Source: Ottelia alismoides
Taxonomy: Eukaryota > Streptophyta > Magnoliopsida > Alismatales > Hydrocharitaceae
DNA length: 64,000 nucleotides
Assembly: GCA_037367405.1 (NCBI GenBank)
Contig: JAZKJV010004142.1
Coordinates: 245,817 to 309,816 of the forward strand
Reading direction: 5' to 3'
The notes beneath the pieces were generated by a model. The model did not search any database. It had not been told where the DNA came from and saw only the letters and a program-made list of their open reading frames with translations. Within the stretch, counting starts at the first letter, position 1, and every line of letters begins with the position of its first letter. The translations under genes and the position numbers were made by a program. Positions 28,272 through 38,207 of the stretch are shown here, one piece after another.

Positions 28272-28372
28272 TTAAGCAATTGAAACGAAACGCATCTGCC
28301 TTTGTTAAATTGGCTATATATAAGCCGCTCTGATGTTTAGTGACATGCAGATGCCTTCTTAGTTTTGCATGT

Positions 28373-28392
28373 AATGCACTTCGCGGTGCATT
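28373..28392. terminator. Weak hairpin after the LExR-motif gene
   Basis: AATGCAC (28373-28379) and GTGCATT (28386-28392) pair perfectly around TTCGCG, about 100 bases after the stop at 28271. No T run follows, so its role as terminator is uncertain. The surrounding 28272-28599 gap is AT-rich and shows no gene. Confidence 0.35.
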
Positions 28393-28599
28393 CTTATGTA
28401 ACGCTTCATTCGCAATTGGCTTGTCTAAGCTATTAGCATGTGCATGGTTAGTTACACATCGCAAATAAATCTTTATTTGCTTTCTAGTCAATCGCAACAT
28501 TTTGCCGATCGAACTCGACAATGTTGCATAGTATCTTAATTGTGTATAAGCGATTAAAATCTGACTTGCAAAGCATTAATGCCTTATCATAATTGGCGG

Positions 28600-29328
28600 A
28601 TGGTCAGAATCAGTCGAAAACAAGAAGCCATTCAGCAGCGAGAAAGAGACATTCTCCAACTAGCGCGTCGCATGCTGCTGGAAAACGGTTACGAGTCGCT
28701 TAGCATGGATAAGCTGGCATTCGAACTGAAAACGGCCAAAGGCACTCTATACAACCATTTTCCAAATAAAGAAGAGATCGTTCTTGCCCTGGTTTGCAAG
28801 GCGTTTCAAGTCCGACATAAAGTGTTTGGAATCGCCTCAATGGCATTCAGTGATTCCCGCATGCGCATGATGGCCTGCGGCGCGGCGAGTCAGGCATATG
28901 TTCAGATGTTTGGAGAACACTTTGCAATCGAGCAGTTTGTTTCTAACTCGACAATTCGCGGAAAAACCAAGGAAAAAAGCCACGAATTGATTCGTCATTT
29001 CGAAATACAGTGCATGGAATCAGTAAGCAGCATTGTTCGTGATGCCATCGCTGTGGGTGACTTGTCGTTGCCAACAAAGTTGAATGTTCCAGAGTTTGTT
29101 TACGGTTTTTGGTCGATCAATTTTGGAAGTCATGTTCTAACTCATCAGCGTCCGGGATTTGGAGATCTTGGGATCGCTGACCCATGGCTTGCTATTCGAC
29201 AGCACTGCTGCTGCATGTTGAATGGATACGGTTGGAAACCCATATTGCAATTTGATGAAAGCTATGCTGCATTTCTTAAGATAGAACAACTATTGAATGA
29301 GATGTTTGCCCGTGTCTCTTTTGAATAG
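28600..29328 (+). CDS. TetR family transcriptional regulator
   Basis: 242 residues from the ATG at 28600; an in-frame ATG at 28579 would add seven residues and has no better ribosome site. The N-terminal helix-turn-helix (about 12-58) reads ILQLARRMLLENGYESLSMD with LAFELKTAKGTLYNHFPNKE, a textbook TetR pattern. The C-terminal ligand domain is unlike named subfamilies and contains a Cys-rich RQHCCCMLNGYGWK stretch. It lies 399 bases before the large polyketide synthase in the same direction, so it is the most likely controller of that cluster. The ligand may be a fatty acyl or polyketide compound, by analogy only. Confidence 0.88.
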   Translation: MVRISRKQEAIQQRERDILQLARRMLLENGYESLSMDKLAFELKTAKGTLYNHFPNKEEIVLALVCKAFQVRHKVFGIASMAFSDSRMRMMACGAASQAYVQMFGEHFAIEQFVSNSTIRGKTKEKSHELIRHFEIQCMESVSSIVRDAIAVGDLSLPTKLNVPEFVYGFWSINFGSHVLTHQRPGFGDLGIADPWLAIRQHCCCMLNGYGWKPILQFDESYAAFLKIEQLLNEMFARVSFE

Positions 29329-29352
29329 TCAAGCGTAAATAACTCCGGTTAA

Positions 29353-29367
29353 ATGACACTGCGTCAT
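29353..29367. promoter_or_regulatory. Candidate TetR operator upstream of the polyketide synthase
   Basis: ATGAC (29353-29357) and GTCAT (29363-29367) form a palindrome with a five-base spacer, and another ATGAC follows at 29371-29375. It lies between the TetR gene and the synthase start at 29728. A GC-rich partial hairpin around 29510-29550 also lies in this leader. No clear -10/-35 pair was found; the rest of the 399-base gap has no gene. Confidence 0.4.
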
Positions 29368-29727
29368 AATATGACTGCGGATAATTCTTCTTTCATCTGA
29401 TTATCCAAAGCTGGCGAGTGCTAAAGCGTTACGGTGTGTGAGCATTCAATCTCTATAGACCGCTTAAGCAGATTCTTTCTAAAAAAATTTGTAAAAAGTA
29501 TGTCCCCTCCCTGTCCCTCCACGGAGTATTCGAGTGGAGACGGGAAGGACTATCTCATCTTTGGAATGGGAGAGAACTAACGATCGCTGTCTCGCGTCTA
29601 CGAATAAATTGTTAAGTCTATTTTGTTGATTGCTATAAAGTAGCGCTCGCGGACGCCCCACGCGTGTTCATTTTTGGAAGGGAGACCCACAGCTACCTTT
29701 GCGTATTTTTGAAAACGATATTTCGTA

Positions 29728-32700
29728 ATGAGCTTAGACAGTCTGAATCAAACTTCTCACCGGCAACCGGTTGCGGTGATTGGCATAGGATGTTGGTATC
29801 CTGGTGCGCGCAATCCACTTCAACTGTGGGAAAACATTCTTAGTCGGCGTTTGGAATTTCGGACGATACCAAATTGTCGTTTGCCCCTGAGTGATTATTG
29901 CGATCCAACGGGTCAGTCAATCGACAAAATGTATTCGCAACGTGCCGCGTTGATCGATGGATTTGAATTCGATTGGATTGGTCGGCGCATCCCCAAGTCC
30001 ATGTTTGAAAGTACTGACTTGGTACATTGGTTGTGCATCGAAGTTGCCGAACAAGCGTTAATGGATGCTGGTTATAGTAAAGCAACACTCGACAAGGAAG
30101 GCACCGGTGTTATCGTCGGTAACACGTTGACTGGCGACATCACGCGAGCGGAAACGGTACGATTGAGATGGCCTTTCGTTCGACGTGCTCTGCAAGAAAC
30201 TTGTAAAGCGCACGGTCTAACTGAGGACGCTTTCAATACTCTCGAAGCTACGATGGAGAAGACGTTTAAGTCGGTCTTCTCCAAGCCCAATCCGGATACC
30301 TTGGCGGGCGGTTTGGCGAACACGATCGCTGGTCGTGTCTGCAACTACTTTGACCTGCATGGTGGTGGTTACATCGTCGACGGCGCTTGCGCATCGTCGC
30401 TGCTGGCAGTATGTACGGCGGCCAGAGCCCTATCTGTCGGCGATCTGGATGCTGCTTTGGTCGGCGGAGTGGACATAAGTATCGATCCATTCGAGTTGGT
30501 TGGTTTCTCGCGGGCAGGTGCACTGTCTAAAGGCGACATGAAGGTATACGACAAATCGGCAGCCGGCTTTATTCCGGGCGAGGGTTGCGGCTTTGTGATG
30601 CTCAAGCGGTTAGCGGATGCTCGGCGGGATGGGGACAAAGTTTATGCCGTGATGCAAGGCTGGGGCATTTCGTCGGACGGTAAAGGCGGAATCATGACTC
30701 CAACCAGTGGTGGACAGGCGCTTGCCATTCGCCGCGCGTATGTGTCGGCCGGATACACCCCAGCCGACTTGGATTTTGTCGAAGGTCACGGGACAGGTAC
30801 TGTTGTCGGCGACGTGACCGAGTTGAAGGGGGTACACGAAGCTCAATCACATCCTGACAACGCAACGCGCCCATCCTCACGCCGGACCGGTATGACCTCA
30901 CTGAAGTCTGTTGTTGGACACACAAAGGCTGCAGCCGGAATCGGAGCGTTCATCAAAGCAACGATGGCGGTCAATCGACGCGTTCTGCCGCCAACAGGTT
31001 CCTGTTCCGTACCCAATCCCACTTTCAACGATGTATGTCAATCGTTGTATCCGCTAACGCAAGGCGAGGTGGTAGATCCGCACGCAAAACTTCGTGCGGG
31101 AATATCGGCAATGGGTTTTGGTGGCATCAATTCGCATGTGACGCTCGAGTCCGGCGACCAGCCAAGTGACAAGTTGGAGCCCGAGATCTCCGAATCCAAA
31201 TTGCTGGTCTCAAACCAAACAAGCGAGCTATTCAGTTTTTCAGCCAGCTCGTTCGAAGGGCTTTCCCAGCAACTGCACGAACGGTTGGAGCATGCAAGTC
31301 AATTGAGCTGCGCCGACTTGATCGACTTGTCCGCGTACCTCGCCAGTTGCGTTGATAATGCCCAACCGATGCGCGCCGCGATCGTAGCTTCGTCCGTGGC
31401 GGAACTGGTTGAGCGGCTTGAGATCCTCAACCAACTGATCGCGCAGCATCCACCCAACCATGGTGAGAATGTCAGTGCGTGCGAAGGCAACGTGTGGCTG
31501 AGCAATCAATGTGACCAATCTCGAATCGGTTTTCTTTTTCCGGGGCAGGGCTCGCAGCAAGTGGGCATGGCTCGAAAGATGGTCGCCCGCTTTGATTGGG
31601 CGCGTGAGATGGTCGCTACAGCAGATCGCGTTCAAACTTCGTATGGATTAGCTGGCGTCTCGCAGACCATGCTGAGTGATACGCAGCGGAATATTGATCG
31701 AGAACAAGTGAGTTCCCTGAGAAAAACACTGGCTCGTACCGAGAACGCCCAGATTGCCATTGTAACAGCCAGCGCGATCTACGCGCGCTACCTCGGCATG
31801 ATGAGAATCCAGCCGGTGGTATGTGGTGGTCATAGCTTGGGCGAACTGACGGCGTTGTATCAAGCCGGAGTATTCGACTTTGAAACGTTGCTGCAGTTAG
31901 TGTCCTTACGGGGTCGGGCAATGGCCAACCACAGTGGTCAAGCCGGATCGATGGCTGCTCTGCTTTGTTCGCGCGAAGCGGCCGGAGAGTTGATTGCCAG
32001 TGCATCCGGGTACGTTGTCCTTGCCAATATCAACTCGCCGAATCAAGTTGTCGTTTCGGGCGACGAGGCAGCAATCGCATCCATCATGGAAAGCGCGGGA
32101 CGAAACCAGATTACCGCAGTGCGACTAAACGTCTCAAACGCATTTCACTCCAAGTATGTCTTTGGAGCATCGGAAGCATTACGACAACACGCACCTATTC
32201 CTGTACATCCTCAGCGTTTTGATATCGACGTTTTCTCTTGTGTCGATGGCGAACCGATTCCCTCTGATGTCAATCTGCACGAATACCTATCGCGACAAGT
32301 AATTGAGAGCGTCGACTTTGTTTCGATGGTCAACAGCATTGAAGCTACCTGTGACCTGCTAATTGAGGTCGGGCCAGGGAATGTTTTAACCAAGCTTACA
32401 GCGGACATCATCAATTCCAGTGATGTCACCTGCTTGCCAACGGCCAGTCAGCCTGACGTGGACTGTTGTTTGAATCGCGTCTTGGCGAAATCCTTCGCCC
32501 ATGGCGTAAACATCCAGTGGAATCACTTATTCGAAAATCGGCTGTGGCGTCCCTTTGTCCCAGTCCAAAATCGGGTCTTTATCCAAAACCCTTGTGAAGG
32601 AGAATTCGCCGAGATCGTTGATGCTGCCCCATTGTTCGTGCACGACGCATCTCGAAACACACTTTATCCCGCCTCGTTAATCAGCGAGGCGAATCCTATT

Positions 32701-35700
32701 GCCATTGATCCTATTCATGACCATATCGAAAGTACTCTTGGAACTTCATCTATGATTCACAAACTTGATTCAACTCTCGCACTTTCACCTATGCAGACCA
32801 TTGACGACGGCATTGAAGACGTCCTCTTGGAAATTATTCAGGAACGCACCGGATTTCCGAAAAGTACTTTGATGCTCGATCAACGTTTGCTGGATGATCT
32901 CAACTTGGATTCGATCAAGGCGGGCGACATCGTCGCCACTGCTGCGATCCAATTGGGCATTCAAGGTGCGATCGAACCTGCCAACTTGGGTGATGCGACC
33001 ATTGCGGATATTGTCAGTGTGGTGCGAATGGCAAAGCACGGTGGGCAGCCCGCTACGGAACACATGGGTGAAATGGTTGCTGAAATGCCATCAGTGATGG
33101 CTCCTGCAATGCCGACCCAAATGGCTCCCGCAATGCCAATGTCTGCACCGATGCCGATGTCTGCACCAATGCCAATGTCTGCGCCAATGACTGGGGAGTG
33201 TACCACAGCCTGCAGTGGCAAAGGTCAAGTGACTGCATCCGCTGTCGGTCACATGGAAATGCCAATGCCAGGCAACTCGATGGAATCGGCGTTGATGGGT
33301 ACTGCCTGTCAATCGGAATCGGCGATGTCCGCCCACACACAAGATCTCGATTGGGTTCGTAGCTTTGCAGTTGACTTTGTCAAGCATCGCAATATAGCCG
33401 AGCAACTGGACATATCCAGCCGTCACTTCCGCGTGCTGTACGATCCTTGTCATGAGTACTTTATCGAGCTTTTGGCACGCCGCTTCGGCGAGCGCGGCGC
33501 AACCGCCTCGTTTGAACTATACGACAACCCAGGACACATTATTGGTCAGGAACAACCGCAAGGTACGCAACTGTATGCGATCGCCTTGCTGCCACGAGAG
33601 ATTCCGATGGCTTCTTCTCGTGAAAAGTTGCAGCGAATGGTTCATCGACTCCATCGCGCGGTTGCCCTAACCAAAACTAATCCACTGCAGCAACCAGTCA
33701 AAGGCCTTACCTTTGTCGAGTTTGGCAACGGACGTTTTGGAACCCAAGGAATGACCGATGTTGAACGCAGTGGCGCAGCCGCATTTGCACGAGCCCTGCA
33801 CCTCGAGTCACCAACACTGCAAGTTCGCGTTGTCGATTTCGCTGATGAATTGAGCGACTTCTTGGCGACCGACTTTATTACAAACGAGATTGCGACGGAT
33901 GCCCAGTTCTGCGACGCAGCTTACGACCGTTTCGGCAGACGCTTTGAAACACGTCATCGCTTGCTGCAACCCAATGCGGCAGCACCTTTATCGATGAAGT
34001 TGGGTGCTCACGATGTCATTCTGGTTACAGGCGGGGCTCGGGGTATTACGGCTGAGTGCGCTTTGGCCTTAGCACAACGAACAGGAGCCAGTTTTGCTTT
34101 GGTGGGTTCGTCGCCATATTCGACAGCTTCCGCGAATGGCTCGTCGACAGAAATAGCTGAAACTTTAAAGCGTTTCGCTGGGCTACCTGGCAAGTGCGAG
34201 TACTTCACGTGCGATTTGACGGATGAACATGCCGTCCGCCAATTGGTTTCCAAGATCGATGCAACGCTCGGCCGTGTGACAGGCTTAATTCATGGTGCAG
34301 GTCGCAACATGCCCGCTGCAGCAAGTGCGGCTACCTTGGAGTCGGCTTTGTCGGAAGTCTCACCCAAAGTTCTTGGGGCCGCTAATTTGCTGGAGGCTTT
34401 GGCCGATCGTCAGCTGCGATGCCTCGTCGGATTGACTTCGATCATCGGTGTTACCGGCATTCCCGGAAATTCTTGGTATGCGTTCTCCAACGAAGTGCTG
34501 GACATAATTCTACGTCAGTACAAAGCCATGCAGCCCGAGTGTCTGGTACGATCGATTTCGTACAGTGCATGGCGCGAGGTTGGCATGGGAGCCAAGGGAC
34601 AAGTTGAAAAGAACTTGCGACGCATGGGAGTGGGCATGATCCCGCTGCAAGAAGGTGTCAACCGATTCATTCACGCTATGGAACATGAACTGGACGACGT
34701 GCAAGTACTTGTTACAGGCAGCTTGGGAGGCATCGATACTTGGCGACCTTTGGGTTTGAACAAGTGCACTCAAGGCGCGCGATTCATCGACGATGTGATC
34801 AGCCACGAACCAGGCGTCTCCATTACCACTCGTGTGACGCTGGATCACCAGCATGACCCTTACTTGCAAGATCACATTTACTCGGGGACCTGCCTCTTTC
34901 CAGCCGTCCTAGGCATGGAAGCGATGGCTCAAGTTGCGGCACACTTGATGCCAGAGCGCCCCAAGGTGGTGCGTCTACAGAATATTGACCTGCCTCGACC
35001 GATCATCGTTCCAGAGCAAGGTTCTGTCACGCTCGAAATTCATGCGATGGCTGCCGAGATGAATGCTGCCGGCGAGACGGTCGTGACCGTCGGAATTCGA
35101 TCGGAGCGTTCGCAATTCCAGTACGATCACTTTGCGGCGCAAGTTGTCTTCGGAGAGCCGATGGTTGGACCTGTCCAACCAGAAATGAACACCGCACGTT
35201 TGGACATCGACCCACAGCGCGATTTGTACAACGGCATCATGTTCCAAGGTCCACGTTTCCAGCGCTGGGGTGATACATTCCAACTTCAACGTGGTCTGAT
35301 GCGTTTGGATGTCATGCACTGCGAAGCGACCTGTCGCGGCGAAGGTGTATTTGGCGAAGGCGTATTTGTCATGGGCAAGCATGGTGACGCTTTGCTGACT
35401 GGAGATCCGTTCTACCGTGACGTGATGCTACAGAGCATTCAGGCGTTGATTCCACAACGAATCGGTTTGCCGCTGAGTATTGAGAAGATCGAGTTTTATG
35501 CACCAGCGGATGCAGATGCGGCACCCGCCAGCCGCCGCCTGCTGACTTCGAAAATGAATGTAATTGGCGACAAGGTTGGCGAAGAGCACATCTGTGAAGT
35601 GATCGCCAAAGATCCCTGCGGCCATGTTCGCGAGCACATGACGGGCTATCGAGTCAAGGTTCTAGCGATCAATGATGCTTACCCAACAGCCGAACAATTG

Positions 35701-38022
35701 GCTGACCTTGGGTCATACGACCAACAACTGCTTTCCATGCAAGTTGATCAAGCTCTGGTGAAGGCTGGGGTAGAAGCACCAACGATTATGCTCAAACGTA
35801 TGCCGGAACTGCATAAGATGAGTCGCGAAGAGCGTCACATGGCTGAGCAACCAATGATGCAAGCGACGGCGGCACAATGGTTGACGCGCAACGGCCGTAA
35901 CGGCATGGCCCCCTTGATTGCATGGTTGCCATCTGGGCGACCGGTCGTGAGCAATGACCCAACCTGCCATATCTCTTTGTCCCACGACGAAGATTACTGT
36001 CTTTGCATTGCCAACTCCAAAATTGCAGGATGCGACCTGCAATCGGTAACGTCCAGGACGCGTGAAGAATGGACTGCTCTGCTTGGTCAGCGCAACATGC
36101 CACTGGTTGATCAGTTAGTCGCTGGTGGGGATTGTCCGAACAAGGCTGGCACTCGAATTTGGGCTGCAATGGAAGCGGTCAAGAAGGCGATCGACAAGAA
36201 CATTGCTGTCACCCTAACAATTGTTTCGCGGATCGATAGCGCCGTCACATTCGCATCCGAGGCTTTGGCAGACGCCGTATTGATCACAACACCTGTAAAG
36301 TTGCATCGCCAACCCACACGCGTCGTAGCCATTGTTGCACCTAAAGCAATGTCCCAGAAGTCGCCTGGCGGTAATGGTCATGCGCATACTCATGGTAACG
36401 GCTCGAACGGGAACGGTGCTAAGGTGAACGGATCGACGATGACCGCTGCACAACCAGCGGCACCAGTTGTCAAGCGAGGGTTAGTTGCATCGCAAGTCAA
36501 TTCGGCCATGGTGCCCAAAGCGCTCACGCCTATTGCAGGAGGTAGGCCGATGATATCGTCACAACCGATGACTCCTTCGCAACCGATGACTCCTTCGCAA
36601 CCAAAGCCGGGGTTGGCGCCGGCTAAACCGATGGCGATCAAGGGGACGGCAGCGGGTGGAGCGCGTTCGCAGGCTGAGATGTTGGCGATGGCCAAGTTTG
36701 CAACCGCAGCCATGTCACCCGATGAGGCTCAAGTAGCAGATGATCCGGATCATGGTCCGCAGTCTATGCCCGCCCAATCGTCGGCTATGTCAGTAGCTCA
36801 CAAGCCGGCCGTCGCGAAAGTTGCCGAACCCATGGCGATGAAGCCTGAGCCGATGGCAACTCGACCTATGCATTCCGCTCCGGCAATGTCAAACGACGCT
36901 ATGCCTTACATGTCAGTGGCACAAGCTACATCATGTGAGTCGATGCCGGTAGCACGTGTCGCTAAATCAAACAACTTTGCTGCTCCTGATGAAGTTCGCG
37001 TGATTGAGGACATTACAGCGATTCACAAATGGGATGGTCCGCAAGACCAACCGGTGTTTGAATACAAGTTCCCCGTGACATTTAAGGAGTGTGCCAAGAA
37101 GGGCAAGCATGTTCAACTGGCTCAGTTTGTAGATTGGATGGGAATGCTCCGCGAGGATGCACTGCTATACTTGTGTCCGGAAATTGCCGATAAACTGTTT
37201 GATGGTCTGTCTGGCATGTCGACAAACTTCACCGACATTGACATCGTTGGTGAACTGATGATGGGCGACTTTGTGATCGCTCGTTTCTACCGCGAAGAGA
37301 TGACCGAATCATCCATCAATCTTGTGTGCGACTTCTGCAAGCTGATGCCTGATGGGCGTTTGATTCGCGTAGCCTTTGTGCGACAGAAGACAACTTGGGT
37401 GGCATTGGAAGGCAAGAAAGAGCCTGTAAAAGCGGTCTTTCCCAAATTTCTTGCCGACGCGTTCCGCAAGGTTGCTCCTCGTAAAGAGGATCCACCACAT
37501 TACCCTGAACTGATGGGGAACCTCGGACGATTGAAGATTGAGCAGGAGAGACTGCGAGCCGTTCGGTCCGGCAATCCGATCGTAGTCTGGTCGGAGGAGT
37601 TTCAAACGACATCGGCTGATTCGAACATTGTCCAGAATATTTACCACTCGCGATATTTTAACTGGCAATGGCGCACTACGGACTTGTTCCTCTACAAGGT
37701 GGTGCCGCAACTGGTGTCGAACGTCACTGTCATCGGAAATGTTCGAGAACTGGTTGTGACGAGCGCGCGGATTGATTACGTCCGCGATGCGTTTCCATTC
37801 GATCGCATTCGAACGGAGCTTGCCGTTACCCGCAGTACAGCCTGTGCCGCCACGTTGCAGTTCACGCACTATCGCGTGTTGGAGACAGGCGAGCAACAGA
37901 AGTTGGCGGTAGCTGTACAAGATGTGGTTTGGGTACGCCGAACGCCAGCGGCAACAGCGGCACCAGAGCCATTTCCGAAAGCCGTGCGCGAAGCTCTCGA
38001 AGCCGCAGTGGCAATGACCTAA
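29728..38022 (+). CDS. Iterative type I polyketide synthase, enediyne/polyene-type, fused to thioesterase-like domains
   Basis: 2764 residues. Domains in order: ketosynthase (about 12-480; DGACASS with C221, EGHGTGT with H354, GHTKAAAG with H398); acyltransferase (about 580-900; FLFPGQGSQQ, GHSLGE with S703); ACP (about 1025-1100; LNLDSIKAGD with S1062); Met/Pro-rich linker; ketoreductase (about 1425-1640; TGGARGIT, S1571, Y1584, N1588); dehydratase (about 1695-1960; HIYSGTCLFP from H1716); phosphopantetheinyl transferase (about 2020-2160; ISLSHDEDY, D2103, E2149); second Met/Pro-rich linker (about 2180-2440); and two hot-dog folds resembling enediyne-pathway thioesterases (about 2446-2750). 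The KS-AT-ACP-KR-DH-PPTase order is that of enediyne PKSs, which make polyenes iteratively and release them with a separate thioesterase. Here that part seems fused. The product is unknown. Confidence 0.9.
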   Translation: MSLDSLNQTSHRQPVAVIGIGCWYPGARNPLQLWENILSRRLEFRTIPNCRLPLSDYCDPTGQSIDKMYSQRAALIDGFEFDWIGRRIPKSMFESTDLVHWLCIEVAEQALMDAGYSKATLDKEGTGVIVGNTLTGDITRAETVRLRWPFVRRALQETCKAHGLTEDAFNTLEATMEKTFKSVFSKPNPDTLAGGLANTIAGRVCNYFDLHGGGYIVDGACASSLLAVCTAARALSVGDLDAALVGGVDISIDPFELVGFSRAGALSKGDMKVYDKSAAGFIPGEGCGFVMLKRLADARRDGDKVYAVMQGWGISSDGKGGIMTPTSGGQALAIRRAYVSAGYTPADLDFVEGHGTGTVVGDVTELKGVHEAQSHPDNATRPSSRRTGMTSLKSVVGHTKAAAGIGAFIKATMAVNRRVLPPTGSCSVPNPTFNDVCQSLYPLTQGEVVDPHAKLRAGISAMGFGGINSHVTLESGDQPSDKLEPEISESKLLVSNQTSELFSFSASSFEGLSQQLHERLEHASQLSCADLIDLSAYLASCVDNAQPMRAAIVASSVAELVERLEILNQLIAQHPPNHGENVSACEGNVWLSNQCDQSRIGFLFPGQGSQQVGMARKMVARFDWAREMVATADRVQTSYGLAGVSQTMLSDTQRNIDREQVSSLRKTLARTENAQIAIVTASAIYARYLGMMRIQPVVCGGHSLGELTALYQAGVFDFETLLQLVSLRGRAMANHSGQAGSMAALLCSREAAGELIASASGYVVLANINSPNQVVVSGDEAAIASIMESAGRNQITAVRLNVSNAFHSKYVFGASEALRQHAPIPVHPQRFDIDVFSCVDGEPIPSDVNLHEYLSRQVIESVDFVSMVNSIEATCDLLIEVGPGNVLTKLTADIINSSDVTCLPTASQPDVDCCLNRVLAKSFAHGVNIQWNHLFENRLWRPFVPVQNRVFIQNPCEGEFAEIVDAAPLFVHDASRNTLYPASLISEANPIAIDPIHDHIESTLGTSSMIHKLDSTLALSPMQTIDDGIEDVLLEIIQERTGFPKSTLMLDQRLLDDLNLDSIKAGDIVATAAIQLGIQGAIEPANLGDATIADIVSVVRMAKHGGQPATEHMGEMVAEMPSVMAPAMPTQMAPAMPMSAPMPMSAPMPMSAPMTGECTTACSGKGQVTASAVGHMEMPMPGNSMESALMGTACQSESAMSAHTQDLDWVRSFAVDFVKHRNIAEQLDISSRHFRVLYDPCHEYFIELLARRFGERGATASFELYDNPGHIIGQEQPQGTQLYAIALLPREIPMASSREKLQRMVHRLHRAVALTKTNPLQQPVKGLTFVEFGNGRFGTQGMTDVERSGAAAFARALHLESPTLQVRVVDFADELSDFLATDFITNEIATDAQFCDAAYDRFGRRFETRHRLLQPNAAAPLSMKLGAHDVILVTGGARGITAECALALAQRTGASFALVGSSPYSTASANGSSTEIAETLKRFAGLPGKCEYFTCDLTDEHAVRQLVSKIDATLGRVTGLIHGAGRNMPAAASAATLESALSEVSPKVLGAANLLEALADRQLRCLVGLTSIIGVTGIPGNSWYAFSNEVLDIILRQYKAMQPECLVRSISYSAWREVGMGAKGQVEKNLRRMGVGMIPLQEGVNRFIHAMEHELDDVQVLVTGSLGGIDTWRPLGLNKCTQGARFIDDVISHEPGVSITTRVTLDHQHDPYLQDHIYSGTCLFPAVLGMEAMAQVAAHLMPERPKVVRLQNIDLPRPIIVPEQGSVTLEIHAMAAEMNAAGETVVTVGIRSERSQFQYDHFAAQVVFGEPMVGPVQPEMNTARLDIDPQRDLYNGIMFQGPRFQRWGDTFQLQRGLMRLDVMHCEATCRGEGVFGEGVFVMGKHGDALLTGDPFYRDVMLQSIQALIPQRIGLPLSIEKIEFYAPADADAAPASRRLLTSKMNVIGDKVGEEHICEVIAKDPCGHVREHMTGYRVKVLAINDAYPTAEQLADLGSYDQQLLSMQVDQALVKAGVEAPTIMLKRMPELHKMSREERHMAEQPMMQATAAQWLTRNGRNGMAPLIAWLPSGRPVVSNDPTCHISLSHDEDYCLCIANSKIAGCDLQSVTSRTREEWTALLGQRNMPLVDQLVAGGDCPNKAGTRIWAAMEAVKKAIDKNIAVTLTIVSRIDSAVTFASEALADAVLITTPVKLHRQPTRVVAIVAPKAMSQKSPGGNGHAHTHGNGSNGNGAKVNGSTMTAAQPAAPVVKRGLVASQVNSAMVPKALTPIAGGRPMISSQPMTPSQPMTPSQPKPGLAPAKPMAIKGTAAGGARSQAEMLAMAKFATAAMSPDEAQVADDPDHGPQSMPAQSSAMSVAHKPAVAKVAEPMAMKPEPMATRPMHSAPAMSNDAMPYMSVAQATSCESMPVARVAKSNNFAAPDEVRVIEDITAIHKWDGPQDQPVFEYKFPVTFKECAKKGKHVQLAQFVDWMGMLREDALLYLCPEIADKLFDGLSGMSTNFTDIDIVGELMMGDFVIARFYREEMTESSINLVCDFCKLMPDGRLIRVAFVRQKTTWVALEGKKEPVKAVFPKFLADAFRKVAPRKEDPPHYPELMGNLGRLKIEQERLRAVRSGNPIVVWSEEFQTTSADSNIVQNIYHSRYFNWQWRTTDLFLYKVVPQLVSNVTVIGNVRELVVTSARIDYVRDAFPFDRIRTELAVTRSTACAATLQFTHYRVLETGEQQKLAVAVQDVVWVRRTPAATAAPEPFPKAVREALEAAVAMT
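33104..33187 (+). repeat. 18-bp tandem repeat encoding the post-ACP linker
   Basis: Units close to ATGCCAATGTCTGCACC repeat in tandem and encode MPMSAP copies after a stretch of APAMPTQMAPAMP. The frame is kept, so unit number changes would only lengthen the linker between the ACP and the ketoreductase. A similar array (CAACCGATGACTCCTTCG, encoding QPMTPS) lies at about 36560-36602 in the second linker. Confidence 0.7.
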
Positions 38023-38207
38023 GCGGTCGTTCGTTCGAGTCGCGTTCGTTGCAACGCGCTCGGATGCCTGCCGCTTTTGATAGAGTTCAGTGCCTGGGTT
38101 CGGTTGACGCCAACCCAGGCATCTCAAGGACTTGGTTCAAGTCCAATTGGTTACCTAACTTAGATTCATGTTTCGTTTCACTAGTTTGTTTGTCAATGGA
38201 GGAAAGT

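Noticed and set aside
29728..38022. PUFA synthase or hglE-type glycolipid synthase as identity
   Set aside because: A single ACP with DSIK, the KS-AT-ACP-KR-DH-PPTase order and the integral PPTase fit the enediyne/polyene type better, though only a KS tree would settle it.
37309..38127. 272-residue minus-strand frame opposite the end of the synthase
   Set aside because: It is antisense to a well-supported thioesterase region and has no recognisable domain.
37929..38207. N-terminal extension of the halogenase-like gene
   Set aside because: It overlaps the synthase end in another frame, and GGAGG before 38208 fixes the later start.
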